Shown here piece by piece: positions 24,142-37,720 of a stretch of DNA of 64,000 bases. Made by a program: the position numbers and the translations under genes. The stretch covers positions 59,228,563-59,292,562 of the forward strand of contig CANTUZ010000002.1 of NCBI GenBank assembly GCA_947846985.1, read 5' to 3'. Numbering within the stretch: position 1 is the first letter of the stretch; each line of letters opens with the position of its first letter. The DNA comes from Fratercula arctica (Eukaryota; Chordata; Aves; Charadriiformes; Alcidae). The notes under the pieces are model-generated. The model was not told where the DNA came from and made no database searches. It was given only the letters and a program-made list of their open reading frames with translations.

Positions 24142-27100
24142 TAGGTACTTCAGGCAGACCTGGATGAGCTGCACACTGTATACTGCATAAGATCAAGTAG
24201 AGATTTAGTATCTGTGACTTGAACTGATAGTGAAGTCACATCAACAACCCTGAGGGCATTACACAAATCAGCGTGCAAATGTATAACAAACCCAGTATTT
24301 GTGAACAAGTGTGGGAGAATATACATACTACCGGAATATCCAGAAATATGACAGATTCATCAGAAAAATGAAGAAAAATATTCTTTTATGAAAAATGCAT
24401 TAAATCAAAAGCAGCCACCATACAGTGCAGAGGATGTTTCCATGGGAGCAGTCTCCCATATGACTGCAAGATCAGCAACAGGTGTTACCGATAAAAACAG
24501 GGAGGAGAAATATCATCAGGTTAAGCCTAAATGTCACACTAGTTTATAAAACAATGTATACAACAATTTAAACTGGCCACAAATGTTTTCCCTGGAATAG
24601 AAAGTTAATTACTTCATATCCAGACTATACCTCTATATATACAGCAGGAATGCAAAAAATTCAGTATTGGAAAATATGAACAAAAAAATACAACTGCTTT
24701 GTCTTGGTCTTGTTTAGTAACTAACTTGCAATGTAATTTGTAATCATCCTTGTTCTAGTTCCTGCTGAATCTCCTAAGACATACAATCTAATAAATAGAA
24801 TAAAAAGTAGTATTTTATGTACAGAGGCAGCATCCTAGGAGATATAAGATTAAAGTTAGTTCCACTATCAGTCTTGAAACACATGATCTATGAAATATCC
24901 CAACTACTCAGATTTAGGACTAATTCAGGAAGAAAAAGAAAAGAAGAAGAAAAGTATTAAACCAGTAAACAAGGAAATTATTCAGACAGTATACAGGCTA
25001 AGTGAAAGCAAAAAAAAACATCATTAACATGACTGGCACTGATTAGACCTACGAGACATAAGAACAATGCAAGAGCATTTTATAGCTTATGAGGAGCCAT
25101 CCGATGAGCCAGCAATTCAATTAGATAATGCTTACATTTTCAACAGTCTTGACCCCAGAACAGGGCATTAGCTGAGGCAGTTACGTGGGGAAAGTTGTGT
25201 ACTATGCAGATTACAAGATATTCACTCAGCCAGAGTGTTTCAAAAGCTGTGGATTACACCTATTCCAGGTTAATACAGCCTTTGTAGGTATTGTTCTGAG
25301 GTCTAAATGCAAGGCAAATCCGAATGCCAAATTCCTGTTTTCTGGGGAAAGGGAATCATGTCTCAACTGAAAAGGAAGCATTTTGTTCATATTCCGTCAA
25401 ACCCGACTACACGGAAGTTTCAGCAACTACCAGAATATTGTGCTGAGCAAGAAAAAAGGTGTAAGGATTAATGATTTACCTTGTCAGTTTATTCCACTCC
25501 TTGCAAAAATTTTGTCATAATTAAGAGGTCTCTAAAGACACCATTCCAAGCTTTCATGTGATGATCAACATTATCCTGCCTTCACTGAAATGAAACAATT
25601 CATCACAGCAGAAAGATACATTGGCACAAGGGGTAACAGTTCAGAGGATGGCATCCAAGCAAGGGTTATGATAAGAAGAGAAGCTCATAGTTTATTAATG
25701 TCAGTCTGTCACATCCACAGAAATAAATCATATGATGTGCACACCTGTTTGGATGAGAATGCCATCCATGCAAGTGAGATGTTTCTGTCTACTGTGACAA
25801 GCCATCATTCCCCAGCTAACACTGTTTCTATAATGGGTGCTGCATGCTTGGTTCGCATTTTACTTTTTCTTTTTTTTTTTTTTTTACATTAATGCTGAAG
25901 CACAGGAGATAAGATTATCCCTTGGAATAAATGATGTTAGCAGGGATGCAGCCAAGGATTGGGACAGGAAACTGACACTGTGCATAGCTTCAGGTCACAG
26001 CCATGCATACAAACAAAGCTGTTATATTCTGCTACATCACTGATGCTACCAGCAAACTGACCTCAACAATAAGAGGTATCACACTCCACCAGCCTAGATA
26101 CAATCCAGACAAACAGTTCTGCGTTAAAAAATTACTCCTTTCTTCCCATCATTTTGCTTATGGGAGGAATATGACAAGTTACTGTAGTTAAAATTGGCAG
26201 CATTGGGTCTTGCTCAGTAGAATCCATATGTACAGTAGACACTTGACAGATTAGTAGCAAAGAATTTTCAATGTGATTTTTTTCTTATTTCTATATAAAA
26301 AATTTTGCTTTTTTTACTGAAAACAAAGATGACACTTCTACAGTTTAAGGGGATCAGACAGAAGCGTAACATTTGCCACTTTTTTGTTTTGCTTGAGGGT
26401 TCCTAAAGGATTAGTTTAGTATCTTTATTTTACATCGGAATTCATATAGTTTTCTGCCTATTACATAAATTCACCTAGGAAATAAAGCAACTTTGACATG
26501 ATCTAATGGAAGCCTTCAAAATTCGTAGCAGAACAGAAAGATGATCAAAAGAAATTTCTCCTATGGTAGAGGCTTCGAAAATGAAAGGAAAAATTTACAG
26601 TTAAGACACGATGAGTGATGGAAATAAGAAATGACAATTCACGGTATCTCCAGATTTGTTTGGAACGATAGATAAAAAAATTGAAAAAGTTTATTTTTAT
26701 ATATGAGCTATGAAGAAGCTCAGAGATTTATAGATCTTTGCATAACTGTTCATTTACTATAATTTCTATTTAACTAACATTATTTACTAACCTCTGTTCA
26801 CAGTGTGATCAACATTGTTTTGGATTTATAATCTATCCTTTAATTTGGAAGGATTTTTCTAATCAACCTTTTTACTTTCTAAGCAGATATTGTAATGTCT
26901 ATGATTAAATACAGGGCTTTTAAGTACAGTTCCTAAATTTGTACATCTTTTTTTGTACGTGTTGTTGATAGAAAGCACAGTACAATACAATTCACTTCTC
27001 CCTTTGAAATGACAGAATCTGTGACTCTCAGCTGTTGAGAACTAATCTGAAGCCCATCTATTTTCTTAGGCTCTTCCCTGAGTGAAGTAACTAAAAGTCT

Positions 27101-29906
27101 AGGTCAAATGAACTTGCCTTGGAAGCACTAAACCACTTTTTGCTAACATTTGTAGTGTGCAGTGTTTCATATTGTGGTTTTTATATGTTATGTGTAAGCG
27201 CTTGACAGGTATATGTTAAATTGCAAGCTTAGTAAATAGTACATAAAATTTCTAAGAAAAGAACAAACTGTTCTAATCAAAGCAGATAAACAACATTTTC
27301 CTTTTTCATACGCTGTTTTTGCAACTCTGTAATTCTGTTGCTTGCTAGCTAGTGGCTTTGTTTAAATAAGAACTATAACAAACTGTATGTGATAATAAGT
27401 ATCATCCAACACCATCAGAAAGGTCATGGAACTTAATTCTACCATTTCTTCTAATTTTATAACATCAACATTGTAGGATTTCAGTTTGTTTTCTTCCTCA
27501 TTCCATTTTAAGGAGCCACCTGGGATATATTAATGGAGTATACATTTGCAAAGCAGCGTGAGATAAAGGTGCTCTCTGAGCCAGATCAACCACTGAATGT
27601 TAAAGTCCTTCATTTATATTAAATACTCAATTATTATCCTACTAGTGAATGTTTGGCCACATCAATAGCCATGGCAATAGTGATACAACCTTAATAGCTT
27701 AGTTAGTTTCTGAAAGCAGAACGTAAAAAAAGATCAGAATTTAGCATCCAAGACTAAAACTAGCTCCAATTCTTTCAATATTCATTTGGTATTATCTACT
27801 GTTTATATTTTTACCGTGTCCAGACGTATGTTGTGCTCTTTCCAGTGAAGGTCATTGTACATTTCCAGAATGGTTAGTCACTGAAATTCCTTACCCTGAA
27901 AAGATTTGTGAACCAAAATGACCTTGTGCAAAGTTGACAATGTTTGCACGGTCAGAGCTGAGAGCTCTGCAGAAGCTCTGCTCTGTGTATGTGCTACTTT
28001 GCATAAATACAGCTATCAGTCTATATGGATTAGAATAATAAATGGTTATTTTGTGCTCCTTTTCTTGTGATGCTGGATTAAATTTTATATGGATCTTTAC
28101 ACATCTTTACTCTTTGTTACTATCAGAAGCACTTAACTCTGGAGGATAATTCAGATAGTTGTTTGGCAGAAAGTTCATATTTGAAGCCTATACTTATTTG
28201 TCAACTGCCAACAGGAAGATATGACACTTCTGTATCTTGTCAGAAATGTATTCCTCTGGAGATGATAAAAGAACTACTTAATGATCAAACAAGCCTGGAG
28301 TCTGCAACAATAATAAAATGAGTTTGTTTAAAGGGAAATGGGACAAACTGAAGTAAAGAGAGCCACTGAAGCATTCTACTATTCCCTGCTCAGTGAAATT
28401 TCAGCTTTAAAACAAAGAGTAAAGGTGTTCTTATTCTCCAGTGGCAAAAAAAATAAGATGATTCTAAATCACAAATTATTAGCCCTTCTCTTTTTCTGGT
28501 GCCTGATTCATGCTTGGTGCCTTTCCATCTTGCTTGGTCCCACTGCTCCTGGAACTCTCTGGTTCTATTTGATCTTATAACTACAGACTTTGGGAGATGC
28601 AATTTATTACTTCACAGTTGCTGATGTTTTAGTCATTCAACTTTTCCACCGTTACCAGCTCCATCCAGTGCTTTGATTAAAAAAGTAAAGCCAGGTAGCA
28701 TTCACATCCTAAAGATATACAGAAGTTCAGGGGTTGAATGTCCAACTATTCATTCTTTGCCTGTCAATGTTTATGAGAAAAATGATTAGTGTTTTAATCT
28801 ATATTTTATTGGAATGATAGATGATAACTGAAATATTAACACAGACTAAACCTATCCTTTATATTAAATCTTTTCAAGCAAAACAACTTCCATTCTGATT
28901 GACAATGAATCATTTGTTTCCATGATGACTGATTTCTTCAGTGCTATTCCTTGTCCATCAGGTGCCAGCACTTTTCAAATATTCTATTGTTGTAATAAAT
29001 TATTTGGTATGATTCATTAATTACCATTTAACTGAATCTAGCTACTCATTTGGCAGTATTAACTGCTCTTTTGTTCAGTTTTATTTTTGTGTTATTTAAG
29101 GACCAAGTAGTCTTTGTAACAACCAATTTCCCAGAGATCATTTTTAAAATGACCTGGGTCATCTTTTTTTTTCCTCATTTTGTTGACCTTTTGCTGTCTT
29201 CGTCTGAATTTCAGTTTCACTGAGCAAGAGGATTTGAAACATATAAATTTTAAGGTCATATAACCAAACATGTTAATGTAAATTGGATACTCCAGATATA
29301 TAAACTACAAAGAAAAAGACTTAATCTTAGATGATCAAATTTCCTAAGAAACGATAAAAATAATAGACTGTAGCACATGTCTAACTGCTGGCCGAATGGA
29401 ACAGAACCTTATACTTAACAGAACACAAGAGTCTATCTAATAAACCGTAACAAAACTTTACCCTCTACCAGTCCCCCCGAGAGTACTAAAAAAGAAAGGA
29501 GGAATTCTTTTGCAGAGGGAGAATTTACTCTGCTCTATATCCCAAATGTGATGCCAACAACTTTGCTCTGCCTTTTGTCTTGGTAAATGTGCTACTCTCC
29601 TTTTTGAGCACATCCTTTTTCATAAGAGGTTCTGCTTTTTTGTCTCAGTGATTAGGAATGTCTCTGTAACATTTATTCAACTATAATACTTTTAGAATGA
29701 AAATTATGAATGATGAAAATTAAATAAGGAAGGATAGTGCTTCAAAATTCAATTCTTTTTGGTTTCCGTCTTTCAATCAATGCCCCAGTTTTTGTGAAGA
29801 AAAATTCTACATGCCAGGAGACACAATGCAACCTCTAACCTTGATTTAGATTTCTGTGTATTCTGGGACTCCAGTCCAAGTCTGATCAAGTTAAAAATGA
29901 AGACAC

Positions 29907-29945
29907 CGGAAATTTTGCCACTGACTTGAGCAGAAACAGGGCTAA
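29907..29945. repeat. Degenerate palindromic repeat copy
   Basis: 'ggaaattttgccactgacttgagcagaaacaggg' resembles the core of a palindromic repeat I recall from turtles, crocodilians and birds, in which 'ccattgacttcaatgg'-type centres are flanked by 'ggccagatcc' ends. Short and diverged. Confidence 0.35.
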
Positions 29946-32339
29946 GCTCTCTGTATTTAATTTCAATACAGAAACTGTACTTATAGTTCAAAGTCATTGT
30001 CCCTTGACATTAATTTGTGGCAGTTCTGCCCTTGGGAGCAGCAACTCAACAGTGGGAAGTAGATGAAGGGCAACCAGAGACAATCATCAACGACCAGAAA
30101 GCTTGAAAACGGCATTATATTAAGAGAAAGGAAAACTGACTGTGATGAAAGAAAAAAAATAAATGCACAAGGGAAAAGGAAATCTTTAATAAGAGTACAG
30201 ATACACAACTCTCCAAGTGCAACTGGATGTCAGCATGCTGCAAATAATTATAAATCAGATCATGTTCATTTTCTGAAAATATACAGGAAGGTTGAGTGAA
30301 TATAGATCTCTCCTCCTTTTGCTCAGTTCTAACAAAAAGTAACTGAGCAAGTCATGCTGAAGGGCTTTGAAAATAAAGTGGGAGTGTGGTCTGTTTCCTG
30401 CCTCAGAGTCCATCACAGTGCATTGGAAAGGATGCCTGCACCATTCCCCTACTTGGAGAATAAAGACGTACTTCCTTCTACAGAGCATACCTACCTATGC
30501 CTAAATGATTCTGTGACCCGAGTCACATCCTTTAATCTAATGCTCCCCCATGGCTGGTACCTGTGTGTACTTCTTTTTACAGAGGGATGAATTTGTCTGC
30601 TAATCACATATTGCAGCCCTTGAAGTTGCAGCTCCATTTTTCTTGCTTACTTTTTGTAGATTGCAATTGCTGATCTGTAAGAATTACTCCTATATTAAAA
30701 TTAAATCACTGGAACTGATCTTTTACTTTTGAAACAGAAAAGTAAAATGCTAAAAACCATATACCTGAGGCTAAAGTATTTCACTGGACTACTTTTATTC
30801 TTGGATTTCAAGCACAATAGATCAAATTTACACCTTGCATAATTCAATTCTGAGAGGGAAAAAAGTAATAGCAGGACAAATTTAGCAGTGACCCCCTATT
30901 GGTACTTCCAGCTATGATGGTGAGACTTTCCCATATGATTTCCTCTGTTCTTCCATAAAATAAAAATCATCAGTATTTCATAGTTTGGCCAAGGAGCTTG
31001 TGAAGATATCAAAAATGCTGATGTGACTTAGGAGACTAGGTTTCATTTTAAAAAGTGCCTTTAACTCCTTTCTTCCTATATTTACCAGTTTCACAGTCTG
31101 TGGGAAATGTTTGAGCAAGTCCTGCCAGTGCAAAACTTAAGTCCAGAAATTACTGTTTAGTAAAAATTTACTTTAAATTTCCACTTTACATTTCCAGTAT
31201 CTATCATCACTCAACTTGCCCTTTCTTGACAATATGTCACCCCTGTATATGAATATACGATTTTCTAGAACCTGAATTACCATACTTCTTAACTGCTGGT
31301 CTCTGACCATAAACATATTCTATATACTAATTATATATCAAAAATCTTACATAAAAAATAATAGTACTAAGTTGCAGAGTCAGGCACTCAAATGTTTGCA
31401 AATGCTAGATTTAATGTTGCCATTGAAATGTAATTCATGTGCTGGTGAGGATCCATTATGGTACAGCATTTAATTATATGATCCCATTCTATTTTTCCAC
31501 AGGACCTCTTCTTCATTTTAAGTACAAAATGTAAGCCACTTACTTAGTCAGCACCTATTCAATATTATACTTTATTCCATTTGTTCTATGGTCCCATATC
31601 TTATCTACTGCATACTATTCAAACTGTGCTTGGAAGACAGAATACTTATTGTCTTCCCAGACTTTTCCATAGTGCTCATCACTATAATAAGTGAATGCTT
31701 CAATAACTTTCATAAATTTATTTGCATAACAACTCTTTATGATAAAGTGAGAAATGGAGGCACGTAGAAACTGAGGTTAAAAAAAATCTTTTTATGTATT
31801 ATCATTATTATCTATCGGTAATCACTATTATCTGTTATAATTCCAAAGCAATTTAAAACAACTAAGTCTCTTCTTTTTTTTATAATTGCATAGAATTACA
31901 TTGTATTTTACATGTTCAAAATATGATTTTACCTGATGCTCTGTGTGCTCAGTCTTTCTGCAAATCAGGTGCTGGAATCTCAAGACAAATTCCCAGAAAA
32001 TAAAGAATATATGCTTAGTGACTATCTGAGAAAAGTTACTAGCTACTAGCTGCTAGTCACATTGAACTACTCTGGTAAAGGCACAGAAGGATCCTGTTTC
32101 TAAAGGAAGGTACTGATTCAGAGATCTTCCATTCTCTTAATCACACTCCTTTTACTCCATATGCTCCTAGTCCTACAACAAATGAGCATAATTCTTACGA
32201 ACAACTGCATTTTTTACCCAACTCTGACCAGTTATGTTCAATGAATATAGCCAGTGTTTTGTGGTAAAAATAACATCTGACGGCACACTTGTAGAATGTA
32301 GCATAACATGTATGTTGTAGTCCATTATTTAAGGTTGAG

Positions 32340-32670
32340 GTGACAAGTCTACAACTTCCTCAAGGTGGGCAGCAGAGGAGGAGGTACTGACCTCCTCTCT
32401 CTGTTGACCAGTGATAGGACACGAGGAAATGGAATGAAGCTGCATTAGGAGTAGTTCAGATTGGACATTAGGAAAAGGCTCTTCAATGGGAGTGTGGTTG
32501 ATCACTGGAACAGGCGCCCCAGGGAAGTGGTCATGGCACCAAGCCTGTCAGAGTTCAAGTAGCACCTGGATGATACTCTTAGTCATATGACTTAGTTTTA
32601 GGTAGTTCTGTGAGGAGCAGTGAGTTGGACTCAATGATCCTTATGGGTCCCTTTCAACTTGAGATGTCTT
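32340..32670 (+). mobile_element. CR1 LINE 3' end, CR1-F-like subfamily, forward strand
   Basis: The blocks 'gaccagtgataggacacgaggaaatgg' (32406-32432), 'ttggacattaggaaaaggctcttcaatgggagtgtggttgatcactggaacaggc' (32461-32515), 'ggaagtggtcatggcaccaagcctgtcagagttcaag' (32523-32559) and 'gagttggactcaatgatccttatgggtccctttcaactt' (32622-32660) are in CR1 order. The wording 'catggcaccaagcctg' is typical of the F-like branch, unlike the other copies here. The octamer tail has decayed. It is an older copy with no usable frame. Confidence 0.88.
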
Positions 32671-35663
32671 CTGCCTTACATCCCAGGTCTCATTTGCTGT
32701 TCAGGTGTGTCTGTACATCCAGTCTCGGTGTAGAGCAAGTTTGAACTTCAGAACTTGCTTTAGAGCAGAATTTGAAAGACCGTTTAGATATAGGAAGCTT
32801 GGAACTTCAAGTTAGGTCCTCTATGACCTAAATAAAGTATGATTTGAAACCCTATACACTGCCTTAAGGTAAAATCAGATCAGTGTCCTGTCATTTCCAA
32901 CTCATCAGTATTAAACAAACTGTCCTGCTCTCTTTGCTCAGTAACTCTCACTTTTTCTATCATCATGTCTGGCTCCTATCCCTCCATCAACTCCAAGTCT
33001 CATTCTTCTTTCCCAGCCTTTCCTTCAGCTTCCTGTCTGGTCACAAACCCTTCTAAGGTACTCAGCCATTTGCTGCTTTCCATCATTTTCGCAGCCCAGG
33101 TAGCTGTACTCTCTGATTCCCTCTCTGATTCCCAGTATCTGGTACCTCTTCTCAATTACTTGTTTCATTCCATTCTTCTTACTCACATCATCTGCATTCG
33201 GTCTAGGCAGTTCCTCTTTTAAATTGTTAAGATGTCTGCAACTGTGGCAGTGAGAGCTAGAAAAGATGAATTTGCTACTCTCAGTTGTGATGCCTGAATG
33301 AAGATACTAACCAGGCCATAGCCAAAATTTCTTAAAACTACAAAGAAAATTCTTGCTGTTCCAACCTAGGGAGCACCCAATATTGACAGAATCTTGAAGA
33401 ATATAGGTATAGACACCCAGCTGGTTTCTACACAGCAAGTGCAAACTATTTTTTCAAAAGCTTATACCTTGAATCAGTACTGACCTCTCAGCTTTCATTT
33501 CTGTTCTCTAAAACATGGAAAAACTAGAATTTAACAAAGAAAAGATGACCAGAATTTTGTCACATGGATGAACAAGGTTGTTTCAAAGGTTTTATATAAA
33601 AAATAGTATGTAAAGTGAAAATAGGATTGTTCTTCAGTGATATTCTAATCAACTTGTGCCTATACACCATGTATCTCTCCATAGTCTCACTAAGAAATTT
33701 GCAGCTCAAAGTAGTGTTTGGAAAAACAAAAGACTGCAAATGCTTGAATATAATTTTAAACCATCTGCGGCAGTTCTTGTAATAAAGCAGAAAGTTGTGA
33801 CTCTGGAAGACTCTCTCACCATTAATACAAAGCAAAGGGTATAGGATGTGGTTCATTTCAATCCTGTTTAGAGATAACTCCATCAACAGTGATTTGCTGC
33901 AACTCCTCACCTAATTAACAATAATAAACAACCTTGCTCTTAATGTTTCTGTGACACTTAAACACCCAGCCCAGAGCATCAGTCTCCCGGAGTTAATGAG
34001 GCTCATTTGCATTCCTTCCAAGGATTGTCTTCTAATACATATAAACTACCTAGCAGACTCAAATGGTAGTAAGCAGTGTCTAAGGGGAGGGCATGTGTTA
34101 ATACCATCATTGAAAAGTCTAAGCTAAATCGCTTTATCACTTTATGGTTATACAGCTGCTGAAAAATTATGACTCCTTAATTATTACAAAAGCCAGCAAT
34201 ATATTCCCACACTTAAAATATGAGATTTCACCCACAACTGCTTAAGAACTGGGATTTGTAATTCTGTGGTTCATCCAATTAGCATGTGCGGGAGAGATTT
34301 TGGTTTTGCTACATTGCACGTAAAAGAAAAAAGTCTTTCCACACTAAATTTTATTTTATGATTTAAATGGACTTAGATGCATAATATGTTATGCCAGCAG
34401 ACTCTCACAAACTTATACAGAGTAATTTATAATATACTTTATTTTAATGAAAGGAAGATACAGATCTGGATTGGCCTCTTAGGTGATAATATCTGAAACC
34501 AGGAACATGAACTGCTTTTTTTAAATACTGAGCCTAAATATCAAGCTCTAACTGGTGAGTTGTATAGTCAGTGCTATTCCACAAAGAGGTAACACTAAAT
34601 GTCTTGATCATGTAAGAATGAAAGAGTCAGGGAAGACTAATTCTCTATGGATATTCGAAGCTTAACTGAGCTATTGGTTACAGATATAACGGAAAGGGAA
34701 AGCAAAAGACAGCACCTCTATTCTGTGCTGTTATGTCACCCTGCTGGGGAAAAATCCATCACTGCAAAATCAGTATGAGACCTAATGAAACCTGAAGAGA
34801 TGAACAGTTGTCTGAGAATTTAGGAAAAAGCAAGTTACTAAGACTGAGAGAGTTAAGTAAGCTTGAGCTTGTGAGAAAGGGAGAGCTGAGAGAGTAGCTG
34901 AGCTCTGTGCCATGACATCAACTTGTCAGCACAAAGATCAGTACTGAGAAGCCAGCATCAAGATCAGAACAGCACTGGGGAAGTAGTGAAACTAGGCCTG
35001 ATTTCAGAGGTGGACTCAGCAGTGGTCAGAGGAGATGTGAGCGCTCTTTTGTATGTATACAGATGCATGTTGGCAAAATAAAGAGAGAGAAAGAAGAAAG
35101 ACAATTAAAAGTACAAAAAAATTAGACATGATAGATCTCCAAAGAAGTGATTGGGAAATGGGTTATATTCTTTATATAAAGTGAGCAGATGTTTATGTTT
35201 GTTTTATTTTGTATTCAAGTGCAGGTGATATTACTGACAAAAAATGTAAATTCAGGAAAGCTCTACAGAGTTCTGACAACGTTTATTTCTTTTCCAAGGA
35301 TTGGCTAGATGGTATCATGATCTCCAAGGTTTTTTTAATTTCTCTGGCACCTGGACTGACAGGTCTCAAAATATTTTTCTAAGTGGGATGTGAGGCCAGA
35401 ATATTAGTGTTAAAAGGCAGTATAAAATAGGTGAGTGTTCATATTACTCCATTTTAGGAGGAGGAGGAGGTTTGAGTATCTCAAAGCATTTCAATCAGAG
35501 CTTTGAATATGTCTAGGAATACGACACAGAGACAGCAACAATGAGAGAGAAGGACTGGCAGGTCCTATGGAGAACAGATTGCTGTAGGATGCTGATGAAT
35601 CAGTGGATTACAGTATTTGTACTACTGAGCTTCAAATACTCTTCATCCTTGTTTGTGTTTCAG
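32671..35663. other. Unique DNA, no gene seen
   Basis: The 116-codon reverse frame at 33560-33910 overlaps a 62-codon forward frame and has no recognisable domain or signal. Near 33110 'ctctgattcc' is repeated in tandem. The part around 34.0-34.35 kb is listed separately. Confidence 0.4.
33960..34350. promoter_or_regulatory. Candidate conserved noncoding element
   Basis: There is no repeat homology and no frame, but the text is dense in transcription-factor-like words: a perfect octamer ATTTGCAT (34005-34012), TTAATTATTA near 34174-34183, ACAGCTGCTG near 34152, and CCAATTAGCAT near 34276. This word mix is common in vertebrate developmental enhancers (POU, homeodomain and E-box sites). This is a judgement by eye; only cross-species alignment can show conservation. 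Confidence 0.25.
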
Positions 35664-35750
35664 AAGCCAGCCGAAGGCCCAGAGAGCTCTCAAGTGAAAC
35701 TTACACAGACAGCAGAGTACAACCTCTTGTGAAGTCCAAGTCCATAGGAG
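35664..35750 (+). CDS. Candidate symmetric 87-nt cassette exon
   Basis: A good 3' splice site (T-rich tract then TTTCAG at 35658-35663) is followed by 87 nt open in two frames and then by GAG|GTACCG (GT at 35751-35752), a mediocre donor. In one frame both ends have phase 1, so the exon is symmetric and could be skipped without a frameshift. It encodes 28 full codons beginning ASRRPRELSSETYTDS and ending LVKSKSIG, a basic and serine-rich peptide. Without the donor this frame runs to a stop at 35788. The alternative frame ends at TGA (35730-35732) after a peptide ending AEYNLL. I do not recognise the peptide and no neighbouring exon is evident. A chance arrangement is quite possible. Confidence 0.25.
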
Positions 35751-37720
35751 GTACCGATAGATATCACACTGAAATTTCAATTAGAAAATAGTGACTATTA
35801 AAAAACATTCACTTCCTTACTATTCAGTTATCTTTAGGTAATTCCTCCTTCTTCTCCTATTATATCCCTCAGCTTCCAGAGCATCCATATTTCTGTAGAC
35901 CTGGGAAACTTATCATGCTGAGCTAAGATTTCTACATGTGAAGTGTTTTCTTCTCCATGTCTTTTATTCTCAAAGCCACTTATAATTTTCCCTGGTTTGA
36001 ATAAGACTCTCCCAGGTGTATCCTGAGAAAAGTCCAGAGCTTTTGGGACAAAAGTCACTGCTGAAGACAGAGTAAAAAATGGGAGACAACAGAATAAGCA
36101 TGGGAATAGCAATCTTTAAGGATGAAGAATAAGACTGAGAAGGTTTGCATGATCTTTTTGATGATGATTTAATCATCCTGAGAATTTGACTTGAAGTTCT
36201 GGCTAAGCAGTGGAAAATACAACTGGGGGATTGCTCTGAACTTCAGTGTGAAGTGAACTCTAGTTCATCAAGTCTCCTGAAAGCTTCAAGTCTTCCTTCA
36301 TGTCCATGGAATTGTATAAATAAGTAGCCTGTGCTGGTACTGTTATCTCTGATAAATATCACTTTCGTCTCAAGGGATTTACTGGCTTTCTGGAGTGTAA
36401 TATAGATGGAAGTTTTGAATGACTATCTGCGCCTTCAGTGCCTGAAAAATATGATCTGAACATCTGCCCTGAGGGATGTTCTTACCAGATTTTAGTATAT
36501 TTCTATTATCTCATTCCTCCCAGGACTCACTCTCATGTCTCTGTCATATTCCCCCTTTTCCAGAAATTACATTAACCCTCCTTACTTTCTGTCCAACTAT
36601 TTCTGAGTTTGTCTCCCTGCTTTGTGTTTTTGTTCCATGTGATGAGTGTTTGTTATATTTCTGGTAGTGCAGGATGAGAAGTGGGAGTCTTCCAAGAAAA
36701 AAGGAGGAAGCACTCCTGTATTTTTATAAATTGATCTTCATCTTCACATCTATAGTACCCACTTTGGACCTGGTCATCTCAGACAGAAGTTCAGTTGGAA
36801 GGGGGACAGAAGAAAGAATCAGGGGAACAGAGTGTTTTAGATTTTCAGTTCCAGGCATGAAGACTTGCAAAGAAACTTTATGAAGTGAGAAGAAAACTGT
36901 CAGAATATAATCTCTCTTAAAGTTCATGGACATGAAGAAACAATAACCTATTTGTTAACAGTTTACTACGGAAAGTGAAGCAACACAAAATGACTATTAA
37001 TTTCTGCTAACTATCTGCCTAATATTTCTCTGCATTATAGCCTATGTTTTCAGAGAAAGTGTCTTCTTCGTGCGAGTGATTGGATTACAAAGCATGGAGG
37101 ATGTAGGGGGATCTGTCTAGTTTAGATAAGTTATGTTCAAACTCTGTAGCTTAGGCTGTCTTGCAAATTGTTCTCTTGGACTTATATAGAATATCTTGCA
37201 GAAGAAGGTCTTTACGTATTAATGCTGCAGAAAAAAAAAGAAAACCCCCTAAACCATCAACTTCATTGTAACAGTCAGTCTAACAAAGTCTTGTTAGAAA
37301 AAGATGGAATTTACTGTTTTATTTTCTCTGGAATAGGAAACATGATGGCTGCTCCTTAAAAAGCTTGTCATGCCAATTGCAGTGACTTATTGAGTGTTTG
37401 TTTAAAAAAATACAGACACAATCTGGAAACATAACATTGTGTTATCAAGAACTTAAAAAAAAAAAAAAATTGAGGGGAACAACGTGCACTCCAGAAGCCC
37501 AGCTGAGTGAGTTACAGCACACATCTTGAGCTGCATCTTGAATAAGGACAATTATCACTAGGAAGCATAAGGGCATACAGCAGGGGGTGGGGAGACTTAA
37601 TGTTATTATAAATCTGTATTATTCACTTTTTTTTTCCTACCAAATTCACTTCTTTTGACACATATGTAGCTAGTTTGTCATATGATGTGTTAAATTATTA
37701 AATTATTAATTAATGAGATT
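35751..37720. other. Unique DNA upstream of the candidate gene
   Basis: No repeat family is recognised. Opposite-strand frames overlap (36674-36933). A 68-codon reverse frame (35970-36176) has one hydrophobic segment but no other support. A clear promoter or 5' exon for the gene at 37721 was not found; a T-rich tract and CATATGTAG near 37628-37670 could be an acceptor for a 5' UTR exon. Confidence 0.35.

Larger units (their letters stand above)
23495..32339. other. Long unique AT-rich stretch, no gene seen
   Basis: Over about 8.8 kb I find no CR1 and no convincing exon. Small features are a TTTG-type run near 23630-23650, a T16 run at 25870-25885, the hairpin at 24118-24141 and one degenerate palindromic repeat at 29907-29945. 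Frames of 60-100 codons (for example 25590-25892, 28338-28580, 30063-30590) overlap frames on the other strand and have no domain. Confidence 0.4.

Noticed and set aside
33560..33910. 116-codon reverse frame
   Set aside because: It has no domain, signal peptide or splice support, and a forward frame overlaps it.
35970..36176. Reverse frame with a single hydrophobic segment, like a type II membrane protein start
   Set aside because: There is no supporting downstream exon, and another reverse frame overlaps it; AT-rich DNA often gives hydrophobic chance peptides.
37168..37359. Forward frame with a TNF-ligand-like feel (SNKVLLEKDGIYCFIF)
   Set aside because: The resemblance covers one strand pair only, the frame stops soon after, and the rest of a TNF fold is absent.
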